Assembly (NCBI GenBank): GCA_024752435.1
Contig: CP103025.1
Coordinates: 62,001-126,000 of the forward strand
Length of the DNA stretch: 64,000 bases
Source of the DNA: Allantophomopsis cytisporea
Taxonomy: Eukaryota; Ascomycota; Leotiomycetes; Phacidiales; Phacidiaceae
Direction: 5' to 3'
Below the pieces are notes generated by a model. It was not told the DNA's origin. It made no database searches and saw nothing but the letters and a program-made list of their open reading frames with translations. This document shows positions 10,901-20,923 of the stretch, piece by piece; position 1 is the stretch's first letter; the number at the start of each line of letters is the position of its first letter. Made by a program: the position numbers and the translations under genes.

Positions 10901-13900
10901 AGACAGCAGCTCAGGTTCAAAGACTCATGATGATGGGACTGTGGAAGGAAAAGATGGTCGTATCACTCAGTCTGAAAGTCGCATTAAGCGTACGCGTGGA
11001 GCTGCAACTGATGGCGATGAGATACCACAGTTCGCTGTGCCAACGCCAATTCTTTCTGAAACAATTAGAGAACAATCACCACCAAAGGATGAGCCTCCTG
11101 TTGCTGCTGTTGAATCAGACAAGGAAAATGCACCATCTGAACAGAACTTTGTGGAATCCACTCCAGAACAAAAACTGCCAAGACCACGCAGCTTCCTTGA
11201 TGAGGCTCCCGATTATGATGGCAGTGGATGGGCCCCATACGATTTTGAACATGAAAATCAAGCTGCAGACTTCAACAATGCGAGACCTTTCATGCCACCT
11301 ACACGGAGCCTTACTTTCCAGCCATACGTCCACTCAAGAGATATGGATCAGAATATGCCAAAGTCAGCTACCTTGCCGCCTAAGCAACCCGCGAACGGAC
11401 ATAAGAAAACGTTGTCGGCTACGGCTAAATCTTTTGAGTTTAGACCGGGGCCTTTGGCTGCGAAGATCAATCCGCCTGCGTCTTCAAAGATCAACTCTCG
11501 ACCTCCGACGCCAAACGCCGTACCAACTCCTCCACCAGCTGACAGACCTCCTATGCCAGCTCTCATTCCACGTGTAGCAGAGCCGAAACCTGTACCGATT
11601 TCGAACCTTGGCAGTGGTCTGGCAGCTTCGAAATATGCCACGAAAAGCCCAAGTCCTCAGCGTCGTAGAATGGTCACACCGGATCCCGAATCTCAAAGCG
11701 ACGATGATGCTCGCGGCAAGTCTCTTCTAGAGCCAGATAGCCCTCCCGCCTACTCTGAGGCTGAGGATCGCCAAACACCAAGGGAGCCAACATTCGATGA
11801 AATTGATGCCGTTATGCGTCATTTGAATGAAGCAGAGGCTAATCTCGACTCCAAAAGAGCTGAGAGCCCAGAGTGGCATGAGCCAAGTCCAATCAGAAAC
11901 ATTTCAAACCCTAAGGTTTTGGATTCTTCTCCTGGTATCCAGGCATCTACTCCTATAAGTGAAGAACCGAGTCCCCACTCTCTCAGATTCCCAGTGCTGG
12001 AGGGTGAGGCTGCTTCGTCTCAGCCAGCTTTCGCGGAGGAGGATCCATTTGTTGGCACTCCTTCTCCAGTTCGCAGGTTGAACAAGATGAAAATCTCCAC
12101 TCCAGCCAGTGATTGGAACGATGTTATTAGCGACGACGAGGGCGACAAGATCAATCCAAGAAGTAGTTTCTTCGATAACCACGTTAATGACTTGGTCGGT
12201 GGCTTATTGGCCGAGAAGCTAAATCCCCTTGAGAAGGTCCTTGAGACCATGCAACAATCTATCCTTGCTATGTCACAGCCGAGATCCAAGCGGTTTGACA
12301 GACGTAGTGCATCCGCTGAATTACCAGAAAGCGATGCCGATGACGAAGATGAAGAGGAGATCTTCGCACGTCGCTCAGCCAGTCCTCGAAAGGATCGCAA
12401 GTTCGAGAAACTCAGAAGCATTGTTGCCGATGCTCTTGCGGCTCATCAGCCTGTGCAACCACCATATCCTGTTGACAATTCAATCCTCAACATGCTTGAA
12501 GACATGAAAGATCAGATTGTCCAGCCGGCACAGCCAGCACGTGCTGAGTTTGACCATGAGATGCTAAGAAGTATAATCGAGCAGGCTGTAGAAAAGCGAA
12601 TTCCAGTTCCGACGAAACCAGAGATTACGAGCGACAAAGCGGATGAGCTCGCTGCACGCATCTATCAATTGGAAGAACGCGTAGAACGATCTGATGATAA
12701 GGCGGAAGCGGAGATCAAGAGTCGCCGGGCTGCAGAAGATCGTCTTGCTGAAGTTCAACGACTTCTACGTATCTCTTCAGAAGAGGAAGTTCGTCTTCGT
12801 GAAGCCTTGATTGACAGGGAAAAAGAGGTAAAGAGTGCAGAGGATGCCAGAAACCAGAGTACAATGAGAACCGCTCTTCTGGAAGGAAAATACGAGAGCA
12901 CCCAAAAGGCAATGATTGATCTTTCAAACCAGGCGAACGAACTCGAGAGCTATCTCCGGGAGGCTCGCAAGGCCAGCGACAGACACCATGCAGACGCAAG
13001 TCGAGCCATCGAGTCTGCTAAGCGCCGCTCCGAGGAGGTCGAACACGTGAACGGACTCAACCGGGAACTTCGGAAGACTATCGAGAAACTCAGATTACAA
13101 TCGGAGGAAAGTACACGAGTCCGCGAGGGGATGAGAGGGAAGTTTAACAGTTTGCAGGAGGATATGGCCGTAGCAGCCCGCGAGATCGCCCAAGAGAATG
13201 CCAGGCGCGCCAAGAGGGAACAGGAGCTCATTGCCAGACAGGAAGTCCTTGAAGCTCAACTGCATGCCGAAGCGAGAACCAGGGAAAGGCTTATGTCGGA
13301 AATTGACCGATTGGAAGCTGGAGAGAGACAGGGTCTCAGAGCTATCTCTGAGTGCAAGAGGCTTGAGACTCTGGTTGCAGGATTACGCCAGGAAAATCAC
13401 GAGGCTCAGCAGAATGTCATGCGTTACCAGCGTGAATTTGAAGAGGCTAAGGAATCTGGACTGGCCGAGGTTCAACGTACGAAGAACTATCTCCAGTCTG
13501 AAATCGACGTTGCCAATAATCAAGTCAACTTCGTCAGAGACGATCTTGAGAGTCAAGTCATGAAGTTGAGAATGGAGCTTGATCAAGTTCGTCTTGACGC
13601 TGACACAGTCAAGGCTAAGGATGAGATGCTGTTGGAGGAGGTTACCAGGTCTAGTCAGAAGACAGCGGATGACTTGACTCGCAAACACGAGCAAGTTGTC
13701 GAAGACATGCAGGCTCAGCATGAACGACAGCTTAGCAACGTTCAAGAAGATGCTAGCCGCGCCGAACAGCAACTTCTTGAACGCTTAACCTTGTCATCTG
13801 CGAAAACAGAACACCTCCAAGATCGTGTTTCTCATCTTGAAGAACAGCTTGAGGTTGCCAGAGCCGCTGCAAACGCTGCTGCCCAGGCTGCTCGCTTTAG

Positions 13901-14825
13901 TGTCACTTCGCCAGTATTTACTCGTCCTGCTGTTCCACAGGTTGCCGTTCAATCGCCTGTATTGCAAGCAGCACCATCTGCTCTTCCAGGGAAGATTTCT
14001 CCGCAAGCACTTCGTGAAAGTATTATGGTCTTGCAAGAACAACTCCAGGACCGTGAACAGAGCATTGAGAGACTCGAGTCTCAGCTTGCAAACGTTGATC
14101 TTGAGGCCCCAACGAAGATCGCCAAACGCGATGACGAAATCATATGGTTGCGTGAACTTCTCTCAGTTCGAAAATCAGATCTACAAGACATCATCAGTAC
14201 CTTATCACAAGACAGTTTCGATGCCGAAACTGTCAAGGATGCCGCGATTCGCTTGAGTGCAAATCTACAAATGGAAGAACAAGAGCGTGAACGGGCTCTA
14301 AATGGTGGATCTGCAATTTCGTTACCTAATATCGCGGAGCGAGTAAGGGATGTAGCCGCATCTCCTCGTGTAGCGCAAGCGGTTGGTCCCTTGGCTGCCG
14401 CCTGGGGTAACTGGCGAAAGGGACGCGATGCTGCAACGTCACTTCAAGCATCGGGACCAACATCGACTGATTCTAACACTTCGACGCCATCAAAGCAACC
14501 TGGCTCTTCGAAACCATCAGGATTTCTTTCGGGGTTGATGACGCCACCGACTAGTGGAGTACGAACCTTACAGCCCACAGCTTTTGGAACGACTGGAAAG
14601 AGGTTTACGGCTGAACAGCTCGCTAATCGTCCACGATCGACTTTAAGAGGCAGTCCCAAGGGCAAGGGAAACGTGGTTCGGGAAGAAGATGCCGAAGCTG
14701 AAGCGCCTCACACGCCTCCTATGATGAGCACGGAAGGTTATGACGCAGATGCTCAAGAAGGCTTTAGCGATGCTGGATTCTATGACGACGATGAGAGTAC
14801 TGTTGACGGAGGCGTATTGGCATAG
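7938..14825 (+). CDS. Very large coiled-coil protein, possibly spindle-pole-body associated; 5' end uncertain
   Basis: One frame runs unbroken for nearly 6.9 kb (about 2,295 codons). The N-terminal two thirds is Pro/Ser/Thr-rich and probably disordered. Near residue 390 is a compact segment (RVPWKGRNIMVLLPSDEG, then MMREWDQLGYNTAGFDLG) that looks like the most conserved part. A long coiled coil spans about residues 1565-1980 and a shorter one about 2024-2117, followed by a basic/acidic tail. This layout recalls fungal spindle-pole-body or microtubule-organising scaffold proteins (SnaD-like), an impression from architecture, not a proven match. There is no in-frame ATG near the start. GTG at 7938 sits in an ideal initiation context just before a plausible 60-nt intron (7948-8007, GTAAGT donor, CTGAC branch site), so the true start is either this GTG or an ATG in an unseen upstream exon. 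Coding status is certain, function is not. Confidence 0.8.
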   Translation: MERSKLTTELIHLLYISPDQLSKDIPRTPSPASTPAPAAASSAQVGHRRQSIQPSIRSPTFSASSTADGSDSPVLPPLPFPTLNGRPLQLPSTPTSESHSDSTQFYTASWGSPYQRPPSSTLRSIGQSRRRTTLSSDEDSPIRHLDFHTPYLRPAPNFTRTQTDPAFLSAGGISAQILANRARRPLRGLTEDWIRQHTSGENSEGVNWLSDGASENSSVSDSQSGDFYFDQDNDPRTPTLRNYTRNRANTDLPILPFGALRHRRTATGETLTQADFVDAMETMSNITEVASTAPAEGAKNIPVLQDSPQLKEASPALDKSPIMEKSPVVENPVPKDSPVVESASIAEKQLPPPPPPAKDDPPATSRRPSAVPSEFAEKPAPVQPPRLKKRVPWKGRNIMVLLPSDEGRGQKGKLPKPMRKADVVAMMREWDQLGYNTAGFDLGYDKLSSGPIDGQSRPVWPDAGAMQHERQSQRYNVSIPDRREWDEYVAELSKAKLRALGVSFDDDDEPAPAPTASPMPAPVRQTSMQYAQPQLPFSPPLPTSSAASSHVTQQANPFSPAFLPGISTSQSSNVGSMASPAIQAQMQAKYNGRQSVTGNGDALSPFPFSQQPSPAWSPQQMMFQNGLPRGGSPAVQNIGAIASPGSPFPQEGYFPQQYMGQAPHKSPHLQEVLTVDNLGNDSNEAPYQRGHNPSASLQKEIDDAEYHLEEQFQRQLEHEDYSPHSETSNEKRLEAAHEGAKGYTPSGLGLSASIYADPMSNVPELHHPQPHNRDHSLSQQPFDDRDELTPSPAHPLFQNADGKPYNASAIPPSFEHLGNHERSFSTISNPWQDIKPTSRPGHASKPSLSKLNVAAKEFKFDPTSTFSPGQFSFGESHFGTAVPLQSSFTSATPPVTGRLSNNTFGPTPFGRKVSVDAPAFVPGQSDFSFSASGPNFRPSAPEFTPIASSNNNQSVHDFNSPLFGNIDMSSAAFVKPPKKSKAITIVRPDSSSGSKTHDDGTVEGKDGRITQSESRIKRTRGAATDGDEIPQFAVPTPILSETIREQSPPKDEPPVAAVESDKENAPSEQNFVESTPEQKLPRPRSFLDEAPDYDGSGWAPYDFEHENQAADFNNARPFMPPTRSLTFQPYVHSRDMDQNMPKSATLPPKQPANGHKKTLSATAKSFEFRPGPLAAKINPPASSKINSRPPTPNAVPTPPPADRPPMPALIPRVAEPKPVPISNLGSGLAASKYATKSPSPQRRRMVTPDPESQSDDDARGKSLLEPDSPPAYSEAEDRQTPREPTFDEIDAVMRHLNEAEANLDSKRAESPEWHEPSPIRNISNPKVLDSSPGIQASTPISEEPSPHSLRFPVLEGEAASSQPAFAEEDPFVGTPSPVRRLNKMKISTPASDWNDVISDDEGDKINPRSSFFDNHVNDLVGGLLAEKLNPLEKVLETMQQSILAMSQPRSKRFDRRSASAELPESDADDEDEEEIFARRSASPRKDRKFEKLRSIVADALAAHQPVQPPYPVDNSILNMLEDMKDQIVQPAQPARAEFDHEMLRSIIEQAVEKRIPVPTKPEITSDKADELAARIYQLEERVERSDDKAEAEIKSRRAAEDRLAEVQRLLRISSEEEVRLREALIDREKEVKSAEDARNQSTMRTALLEGKYESTQKAMIDLSNQANELESYLREARKASDRHHADASRAIESAKRRSEEVEHVNGLNRELRKTIEKLRLQSEESTRVREGMRGKFNSLQEDMAVAAREIAQENARRAKREQELIARQEVLEAQLHAEARTRERLMSEIDRLEAGERQGLRAISECKRLETLVAGLRQENHEAQQNVMRYQREFEEAKESGLAEVQRTKNYLQSEIDVANNQVNFVRDDLESQVMKLRMELDQVRLDADTVKAKDEMLLEEVTRSSQKTADDLTRKHEQVVEDMQAQHERQLSNVQEDASRAEQQLLERLTLSSAKTEHLQDRVSHLEEQLEVARAAANAAAQAARFSVTSPVFTRPAVPQVAVQSPVLQAAPSALPGKISPQALRESIMVLQEQLQDREQSIERLESQLANVDLEAPTKIAKRDDEIIWLRELLSVRKSDLQDIISTLSQDSFDAETVKDAAIRLSANLQMEEQERERALNGGSAISLPNIAERVRDVAASPRVAQAVGPLAAAWGNWRKGRDAATSLQASGPTSTDSNTSTPSKQPGSSKPSGFLSGLMTPPTSGVRTLQPTAFGTTGKRFTAEQLANRPRSTLRGSPKGKGNVVREEDAEAEAPHTPPMMSTEGYDADAQEGFSDAGFYDDDESTVDGGVLA

Positions 14826-15890
14826 AAAATATTTCCTTTGTTTTGACCAGTAAAGATTGTTCGATATTTCTGCGAGATTATTCACGAGACTGATACCCCA
14901 CATTAATTTATTTTTCATTTGTTAGTCATATAAAATTAATAAAAAGAAACTATTGTTACTGCATGTTTTAGTCTGTCAGTGTAATGTGAATGTCTAACCA
15001 ATGCCGTGTATTGCGGCAGTGTGAAAAAGAAACATCTCAACTGGAAGCAGCGTCATCTGCCGGAAGAAGGCTGTATTGACGATTCGGTCGGTCCTCCTCG
15101 AGTTCGGAAATATTTGGTGAGAAAGTTTATGACGTGTATTCATCGTTTCATTGAGAATCTTACCAAACATTAATTAATCACAACTTTGGAAAACCACGTC
15201 TTTCAGGTTGTAAAGCTAAACGTTTAATGAAAACGTTATGTATGATGTTAATAAGAGGTTGTTTGTATCACTTTAAGGCAAGATCATAGCTTGACGCTAA
15301 ACTTCTACCAGGTCAGTATAAGATACCCGAAAATTTCCTTGCCTATATTCACAAGGGGGTTTTTGGTTAATAAGCTGATTGAAGAGGTAAAGGGTATATG
15401 AATATAGAGCCTAGCTTCGAGTGTTATATATGTTAGCTTCTAACGGGTAATTGTAACCCGAACAATCAAGAATGGTCCTACTTATATAGGTGATTTATGG
15501 TGGATTTCAGGGGTCGTACGGGCACTTTCGACACGCTACTATGCTTCCTAGCAACTTGAATTGATTACGTGAACTCCAAACGTTTTTCACAGAATATGAC
15601 CCGAATGCTGTCTCACCTTGATGGCAGGCAAGTTGAAAAGCGGTCAAGCAGTCAGCATTGTTTGAACGGTAGAGGGTAATGCAACGTGAGTTTTCTGATT
15701 TTCTGTGTGTGCTAGTTATTCTAACGTTCTATATTCTAATGCGCTGAAAGAATGCGTTCGACCTTTTGGTAGTCCCGCTACAAGTTTGAGTTGAGAAAAA
15801 AAAACCCAAGATACAAGAATCGAATAAAAGATAGTATTGTAGTAAGTATTATATACAGAACAGAAGATTTTAAAAAAGATCTAAAATTGT
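14826..15890. other. Convergent intergenic region, no gene seen
   Basis: The region between the 3' ends of the coiled-coil gene (plus) and the CAP gene (minus). It is AT-rich with no long open frame on either strand, no tRNA and no obvious repeat. Confidence 0.5.
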
Positions 15891-16583
15891 CTATGGATAG
15901 TAGGTTGGCTGGCCCTGGGGGGTGAGGACGTTGGTGTTGTACGCGCCATCGACGTTGCCAGCACCCTGGTAGTTGCAGACGGTGAAGTAGGATTGCATGT
16001 CACTGAAGATGGTTCCAGCTTGGCAGAGCTGAGTAGCACAGCCGACACCAGTGGTGGAAGCCCAGACGATTTGAGAGAAGTGACCCCAGCTCTCGAAGTT
16101 GGTCATGTCTGGAGTGGCCTCGCCATAGTACTCTGGGAGGAAGGAGCTGACCTCACCATTGTACCATTGGTCATTGATTGCGACTTCGAGGATGAGCTCA
16201 TCGGTGAAGCCAGTGAAGTCGCTGGAAGCGTAGGCAGCAATGTTCTGTCCATATCCGCCACCACCCTCGGAAAGGTCGTGGGCGAAGTTGCAGGAAGAAG
16301 CGACAGTGGCAGCATAGCCGGCCAACTGAGTGTTGTAGGTCAAGGCTGGTGCAGAGTGGTTGGCACGGTGGAGGTTGTGGCCATAGAGAGCAGCGCTGAT
16401 GAAGTCGGTTGGAGTAGCAGCTGGTGCGTCGGCTACAGCTTCCACTGGAGAAGCGAAAGCAGCAGATGCAAGAGCACCGTCCTTGAGAGGAGAAGCAACC
16501 TGTTGAACGGTTGTTGGCTTGATGATTGGTGCTGCAGTGGCAATGCTAGCAAGAGCAAAGATGGTGATGGTAGTGAATTGCAT
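15891..16583 (-). CDS. Secreted CAP-domain protein (PR-1/Pry/SCP family)
   Basis: A single exon of 230 residues. The signal peptide is MQFTTITIFALASIATAA (about residues 1-18), followed by a Val/Ala/Pro-rich linker to about residue 60. The CAP domain starts at LYGHNLHRANHSAPAL and contains the characteristic segments CNFAHD, YGQNIAAY, GHFSQIVWASTTGVGC (CAP1-like) and FTVCNYQGAGNVDGAY (CAP2-like). The cavity His and Glu positions look intact. Four cysteines are positioned to form the usual disulfides. Yeast homologues Pry1-3 are secreted sterol- and fatty-acid-binding proteins, and in plant-associated fungi members can act in virulence; neither role is shown here. The length is normal for a single-domain fungal CAP protein. 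Confidence 0.9.
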   Translation of the reverse strand: MQFTTITIFALASIATAAPIIKPTTVQQVASPLKDGALASAAFASPVEAVADAPAATPTDFISAALYGHNLHRANHSAPALTYNTQLAGYAATVASSCNFAHDLSEGGGGYGQNIAAYASSDFTGFTDELILEVAINDQWYNGEVSSFLPEYYGEATPDMTNFESWGHFSQIVWASTTGVGCATQLCQAGTIFSDMQSYFTVCNYQGAGNVDGAYNTNVLTPQGQPTYYP

Positions 16584-18150
16584 TTTGATAGTGTAGTTTG
16601 TTTGAAGTTGGTTCTGAAAAGGGATTGTTGTTTGGTGAGGGATTGTTGTTGTTTGAAACTGGTATTCAAAGTGTAATGATTGTGCTGTTGGTGTCTGAAG
16701 AGACTGAAGAGAAAGTTTCTAAGATGATGATCTTGTTGTTGTTGATAGTTATTTTCGTTTGTGGAGACCGCCTCTCTTATAGGAATTTGAACATGGCACC
16801 TTCACAGATGGTGAAGCTCTGGACATGACATCGAACTCGACATCATGTTTTCGAGACCGCATAATCGCCGGAGGCTCAAACGATGGATCTAAGACTATCC
16901 CAAGAACAAACGGCGTCTAGGCATCCCCGTTTGACCATGGAGCCTGGAAGGCGTTAGGAGAACGTGCACACTTCCGAATGAGGCAATGAAGCTTAGGCAC
17001 GTTGAGGCCATGAGGTCTAGGACTCGACATCCGATGTGGCTGGGCATGTCTCGACCACGATAATGCACTGTGAGAAAGATAAACGGCGGCCTCTCCGATG
17101 GTTTAGGTTCGCCCATGACTAGTTGGCTTACGGGAACGGGGGCGAGACTGTCAAACGGCGTCTAACTGGTGGTACTGGAGGTTTTTCATGATGATGTATT
17201 GGCGGAGATACGGATACCGGCAGTCAGCGTGTTTGAAGGAGTTTTGACAGCGGCCGGGAAAGCTGTTATAGCGGATGATTGAACGTTTGGAATGACCTTG
17301 GTGTGCTCTTGAGGCGCTCGCTTCCGGTTGCGGCTGATATAAGCCCCCCACCAACTGCCATTGATGGCTGTAGTTGCCGTTCGCGCCCCTCAAAGAATAA
17401 AACAAAAGCAGTCCCTACCGATTTTCCAGGGTACCCGCGCCCACTAAAGTCTGTTTCGTCGGTATTCCGACGACGGTATTCAAGTCCTGGCGAGGCTTTG
17501 GAGTGACTGAGCCTCTTTGATGGCCGAAATCTCGCCATATATATCGCATCGATCCGGTTGCAGTAACTCTGAACGACGGGTTCAAGCTCGTATAGCCATA
17601 TTGAATGCCTCCCCTTTGCTTGAGCGATGATCTAGACGTTATGTTACCCTGAAGTAAGGAGGCCTTGAGGAAATCGTCAATAGAATCGGACCACGTCCAC
17701 GTTGTTTTTATTAAATATAAGCTGATGCAGACAGGGTTTTAAGACTCGCGATCTTACAAGCAGCCGCGTAATACGGGATGGGCCTTAGAATCGAGTCATT
17801 AGCAAAATCCTACACGAAGGCTACAGGGAATGTACGAAACAGTTTGAGGCTCACCGGTCTAGGCGTGATGTTAGCTATGGTTTTGAGCTGTATTTTCTAG
17901 AAATCGAGTAGTCGAGAACCTAGCTTTGTCGGCGATCTTTCTGCAAACTAGGCCGAGAGGAAGAGACGACGACATCCTGCAATGCACGTGTACAATATCT
18001 ATCACCAAACAACAACATTATTGTAGGCCTTCATATCGTTTCCTGTTTACTGCCGTGGTGCCCTAGAAATGAGTCGTTATTGTTGCAAGTTACGGTGCTT
18101 TCAAGTGAGGGTACCGACTCGAAGTTCTATAGCTTCACTTTCAGTACCTT

Positions 18151-18222
18151 AGTTCTCACATTCGATGCTTCTCGCTATCAGTAGTTCTCACGTTCGGTGC
18201 TTATGTAGCACGTTCGGTACTT
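18151..18222. repeat. Short tandem repeat, TTCTCACRTTCGRTGCTT type
   Basis: Units at 18151-18170 and 18183-18202 differ at two positions, and a third partial unit (GCACGTTCGGTACTTC) follows at about 18207-18222. Spacing is 32 then about 21 bp. Confidence 0.55.
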
Positions 18223-18374
18223 CTCCACGTCAGGTGCCCCGCATTATATATACACGTGGGGCATATATGTCGGTAGATTCTTCCGTAAATACCCCTCTTT
18301 CAATCAAAACATCAAACCCCCGATTCCCTTCACCAGTGATCGTATGATTCCTGCATTCTTCAACAGTCATTATC

Positions 18375-18394
18375 AATAATAATAATAATAATAA
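18375..18394. repeat. (AAT)n microsatellite
   Basis: Six to seven AAT units just downstream of the acid phosphatase gene; non-coding. Confidence 0.8.
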
Positions 18395-18512
18395 GTTAAA
18401 ACGACTCGTATCATAAGACTCCAACTACTCCGATTCTGAGTCGCTCACCACAGCGCTAAATAGTTTGTGAATCATTCGAACTCCTAACTCCAAAATGCAA
18501 TATAATACCCAA

Positions 18513-19912
18513 TCATGCTAGAGCAAACCAAAGAACACCAAGAAAACCCAACAATCTGAACCCCCTCGGTCTGGCCCCAGCAGAAACACTTGTAGTAGCA
18601 GCTGGCGCTGATGAAGCAGAAGGTGTGCTCGGCGTCGTAGTAGTGATGTTGTTTGCAACGGGCACTTTATAGACCGGCGCGTTATCATTGTCTATCCCGT
18701 TTCCGCCATCGTATACCACCCCACTTCCATCGTAAGGAGTTGGCACTTTATCCATAGCAGCCCATGTACCCATGATCTCCTCATCGACCATTCCTCCTGG
18801 TCCATTGAGCCATAGATTTGGTACCGGAATAGACATGTTTTTCTTCGGATCTTTATTCAAATAGCCACCGTATGAGAGCGAATTGTTGATGGAGGCGAGA
18901 TTAGATGGTGGATGATTCACCCAACCAGTCTGCTGAGCTACCAGACTGAAGACATTGGCACCAACGTCATATCTGCCAAGACTGGGCAATTCCCAATTGC
19001 TTTCTAAAGTAGAGAGGATAGAGTAGTGAGTATAGAATGTCGAGTCCTTCGTACCTTTGAGGGACTTGGGAACCGCTCCACCGAGAAGGACGGAGACAAT
19101 CTTGTTGGGTATGGAGTACGTTTCGGACTCATCATAAGTTAGGAGGATGAGTGTGTTGTTCATGAAGTATTCGTTGGCAAGGAGAGGCTTCAGGAAGGAC
19201 GAAGTCCAATTTGCAGCGTAAGGAAGCGATGTGTTATGGCCATCGTTAAGCATATCTGGCGACATATGAGCGTATTGAGGGAGAGACTGTTGCGCAACAT
19301 CATGCTCGAAATCCGTGAAGGCGAGAAGGTTTCCAAGTCGTGTCCCGTTGTGATTGACACTGTCAAAAGATATGAAAGGACTGACTTGTTAGAATAACTA
19401 TCATCTTGTGCAAGTCGTGGGAAAATACGTACTTGTGTTTTCGCACATAGTCCCACTTGCCATCAGCATTCGGGCTCCCTTCTCCCATATACCCTGGACC
19501 AGGCGAACCTTCGAAATAGCCCTTCCACTCGATGTTCTTTGTGTCGAAGAGGTCTACTACCGTGGAGACGTTTTCTGGGACTCGGACGAAGCCATCATGG
19601 TCGAGTCCGAAGTAATCACCAGCGACTGAGGCGAGGTAGTTGGGTTGAGAAGGGTGAGTAAGTCCGTAATATTCTGTAAGTAGGATGCCTTCTTTTGTGA
19701 GGTCGAGGATGTCCGAGTTCGCATCCACTTTGGTGAAGTCCTACGCTGTCGATCAGCTCCGTTCACCATCAGAGTAGACATGGCCTTACCTGGTTCTCCA
19801 ACCAGATAGTTATGAACCGGTCGAACGCCTTTCCTGGAACATATTCGGCTGTGGCAACATGAATGGAAATGGCGGTAGCGAGAAGTGCCACGAGACGGTT
19901 AGATGTCAACAT
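18513..19912 (-). CDS. Secreted acid phosphatase (phosphoesterase family), predicted GPI-anchored
   Basis: Exons on the minus strand are 19912-19790, 19740-19433 and 19380-18513, giving 432 residues. A signal peptide occupies about residues 1-22 (VALLATAISIHVATA). The body matches the fungal phosphate-repressible acid phosphatase/phosphoesterase group: FDRFITIWLENQDF at the start, LTHPSQPNYLASVAGDYFG, RKHNPFISFDSV (formed only after removal of the 52-nt second intron), SPDMLNDGHNTSL and LILLTYDESETYS. These hold the metal/phosphate-binding Glu, Asn, His and Asp residues. The C terminus is Ser/Thr/Ala-rich and ends in a short hydrophobic tail (LLGFLGVLWFALA), as in GPI-anchor signals, so the enzyme probably sits on the plasma membrane or wall and releases phosphate from organic esters. 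Substrate range is unknown. I saw no CACGTG phosphate-response site in the upstream kilobase. Confidence 0.87.
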
Positions 19913-20923
19913 GTTGGCGACTAATTAATGATAGGAAAACGTGGATGGTAGTTCATCGTGCTATATATGTAGCTTCTATCCGCGAACTATGAAGGTGTTT
20001 TGGTGGAGTTTGAGGGATCTCTTGGCTGATTTGGGGGCTCTGAGGGGGCTGTTTTACTATTTATGGTTGTGAACAGATTCATGATGGGGTTGAAACGTCA
20101 CTTCGGTCGACGCCTCCGTCCAAGCTGAATGCGACAATAGCAACTCTGGATTTCATGTCTAGAGTATGGATTTCGCATTTAGGCACGTTGTAACATGACA
20201 CAAACTCAAACAAGGCGCTAGAGCATGCAGTTATTCTGTTGATGTTATATTGTATGTTTGTATATAATACATAACTGCGCGTATATGGAACTCTTATTCA
20301 TATTCACTGTTACGTATGAGCGCTAATACTTTGAGTCTCGACTCTACCTTTTAGGTCTTTCCGTCGGCTGTATATCTCCCGGTCGGCAGCTCCACATGGG
20401 CAGAATGTGGGTTCAAGACTGTGACTCTAAGCGGTTGCTTTCCATCTCTGACTATCTTATCTAAACTTAAAACATAATCGAAGACATGGGTTTCAAAAGG
20501 GTCTTCGTCTTCGCCGTTTTACCTCAATCATTACGGGCGTTACAGACTATAGCTTTGGAAATATCAACTGCCTTGCCATATGTATGTAAATGTGCGTGCT
20601 CACATCAACTCTGACTGTAGCTTGATCTATGCAGGGACAAGCTCAGTATATGCATAGAATTTAAGGTAGCTTCAAAGCTCAAGCTACCCTGGACCGGCCA
20701 TTTTACGGTAAACTTCCGCCGCCCACACAACGTAAAGCCACGAAGGAAAATACAAACACGACGCGACGCGGCACAACAAAATCTACTCCAGAAGGAGTCT
20801 ACATACGAGTCACGGAGCCAGGAATATCTGAAGACAAAAAAATACTCTCGAAACCGCTCAATATCTTTGAGAAACACCATCTATTTTATCAACCCAAACG
20901 CCACGCCTATTATTCCTCAACAC
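19913..20923. other. Intergenic region, no gene seen
   Basis: Promoter of the acid phosphatase gene and 3' flank of the dioxygenase gene, both on the minus strand. Open frames are short and without family features. Confidence 0.45.

Larger units (their letters stand above)
16584..18512. other. Long intergenic region with short repeats
   Basis: Promoter of the CAP gene followed by about 1.7 kb with no convincing gene. It has a 13-bp direct repeat 245 bp apart (16907 and 17152), a small TTCTCACRTTCGRTGCTT repeat (18151-18222) and an AAT microsatellite (18375-18394). Open frames here are short and lack motifs. Confidence 0.5.

Noticed and set aside
15993..16676. Plus-strand frame of 227 codons over the CAP gene
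   Set aside because: The minus strand encodes a complete CAP protein with signal peptide; the plus frame has no family features.
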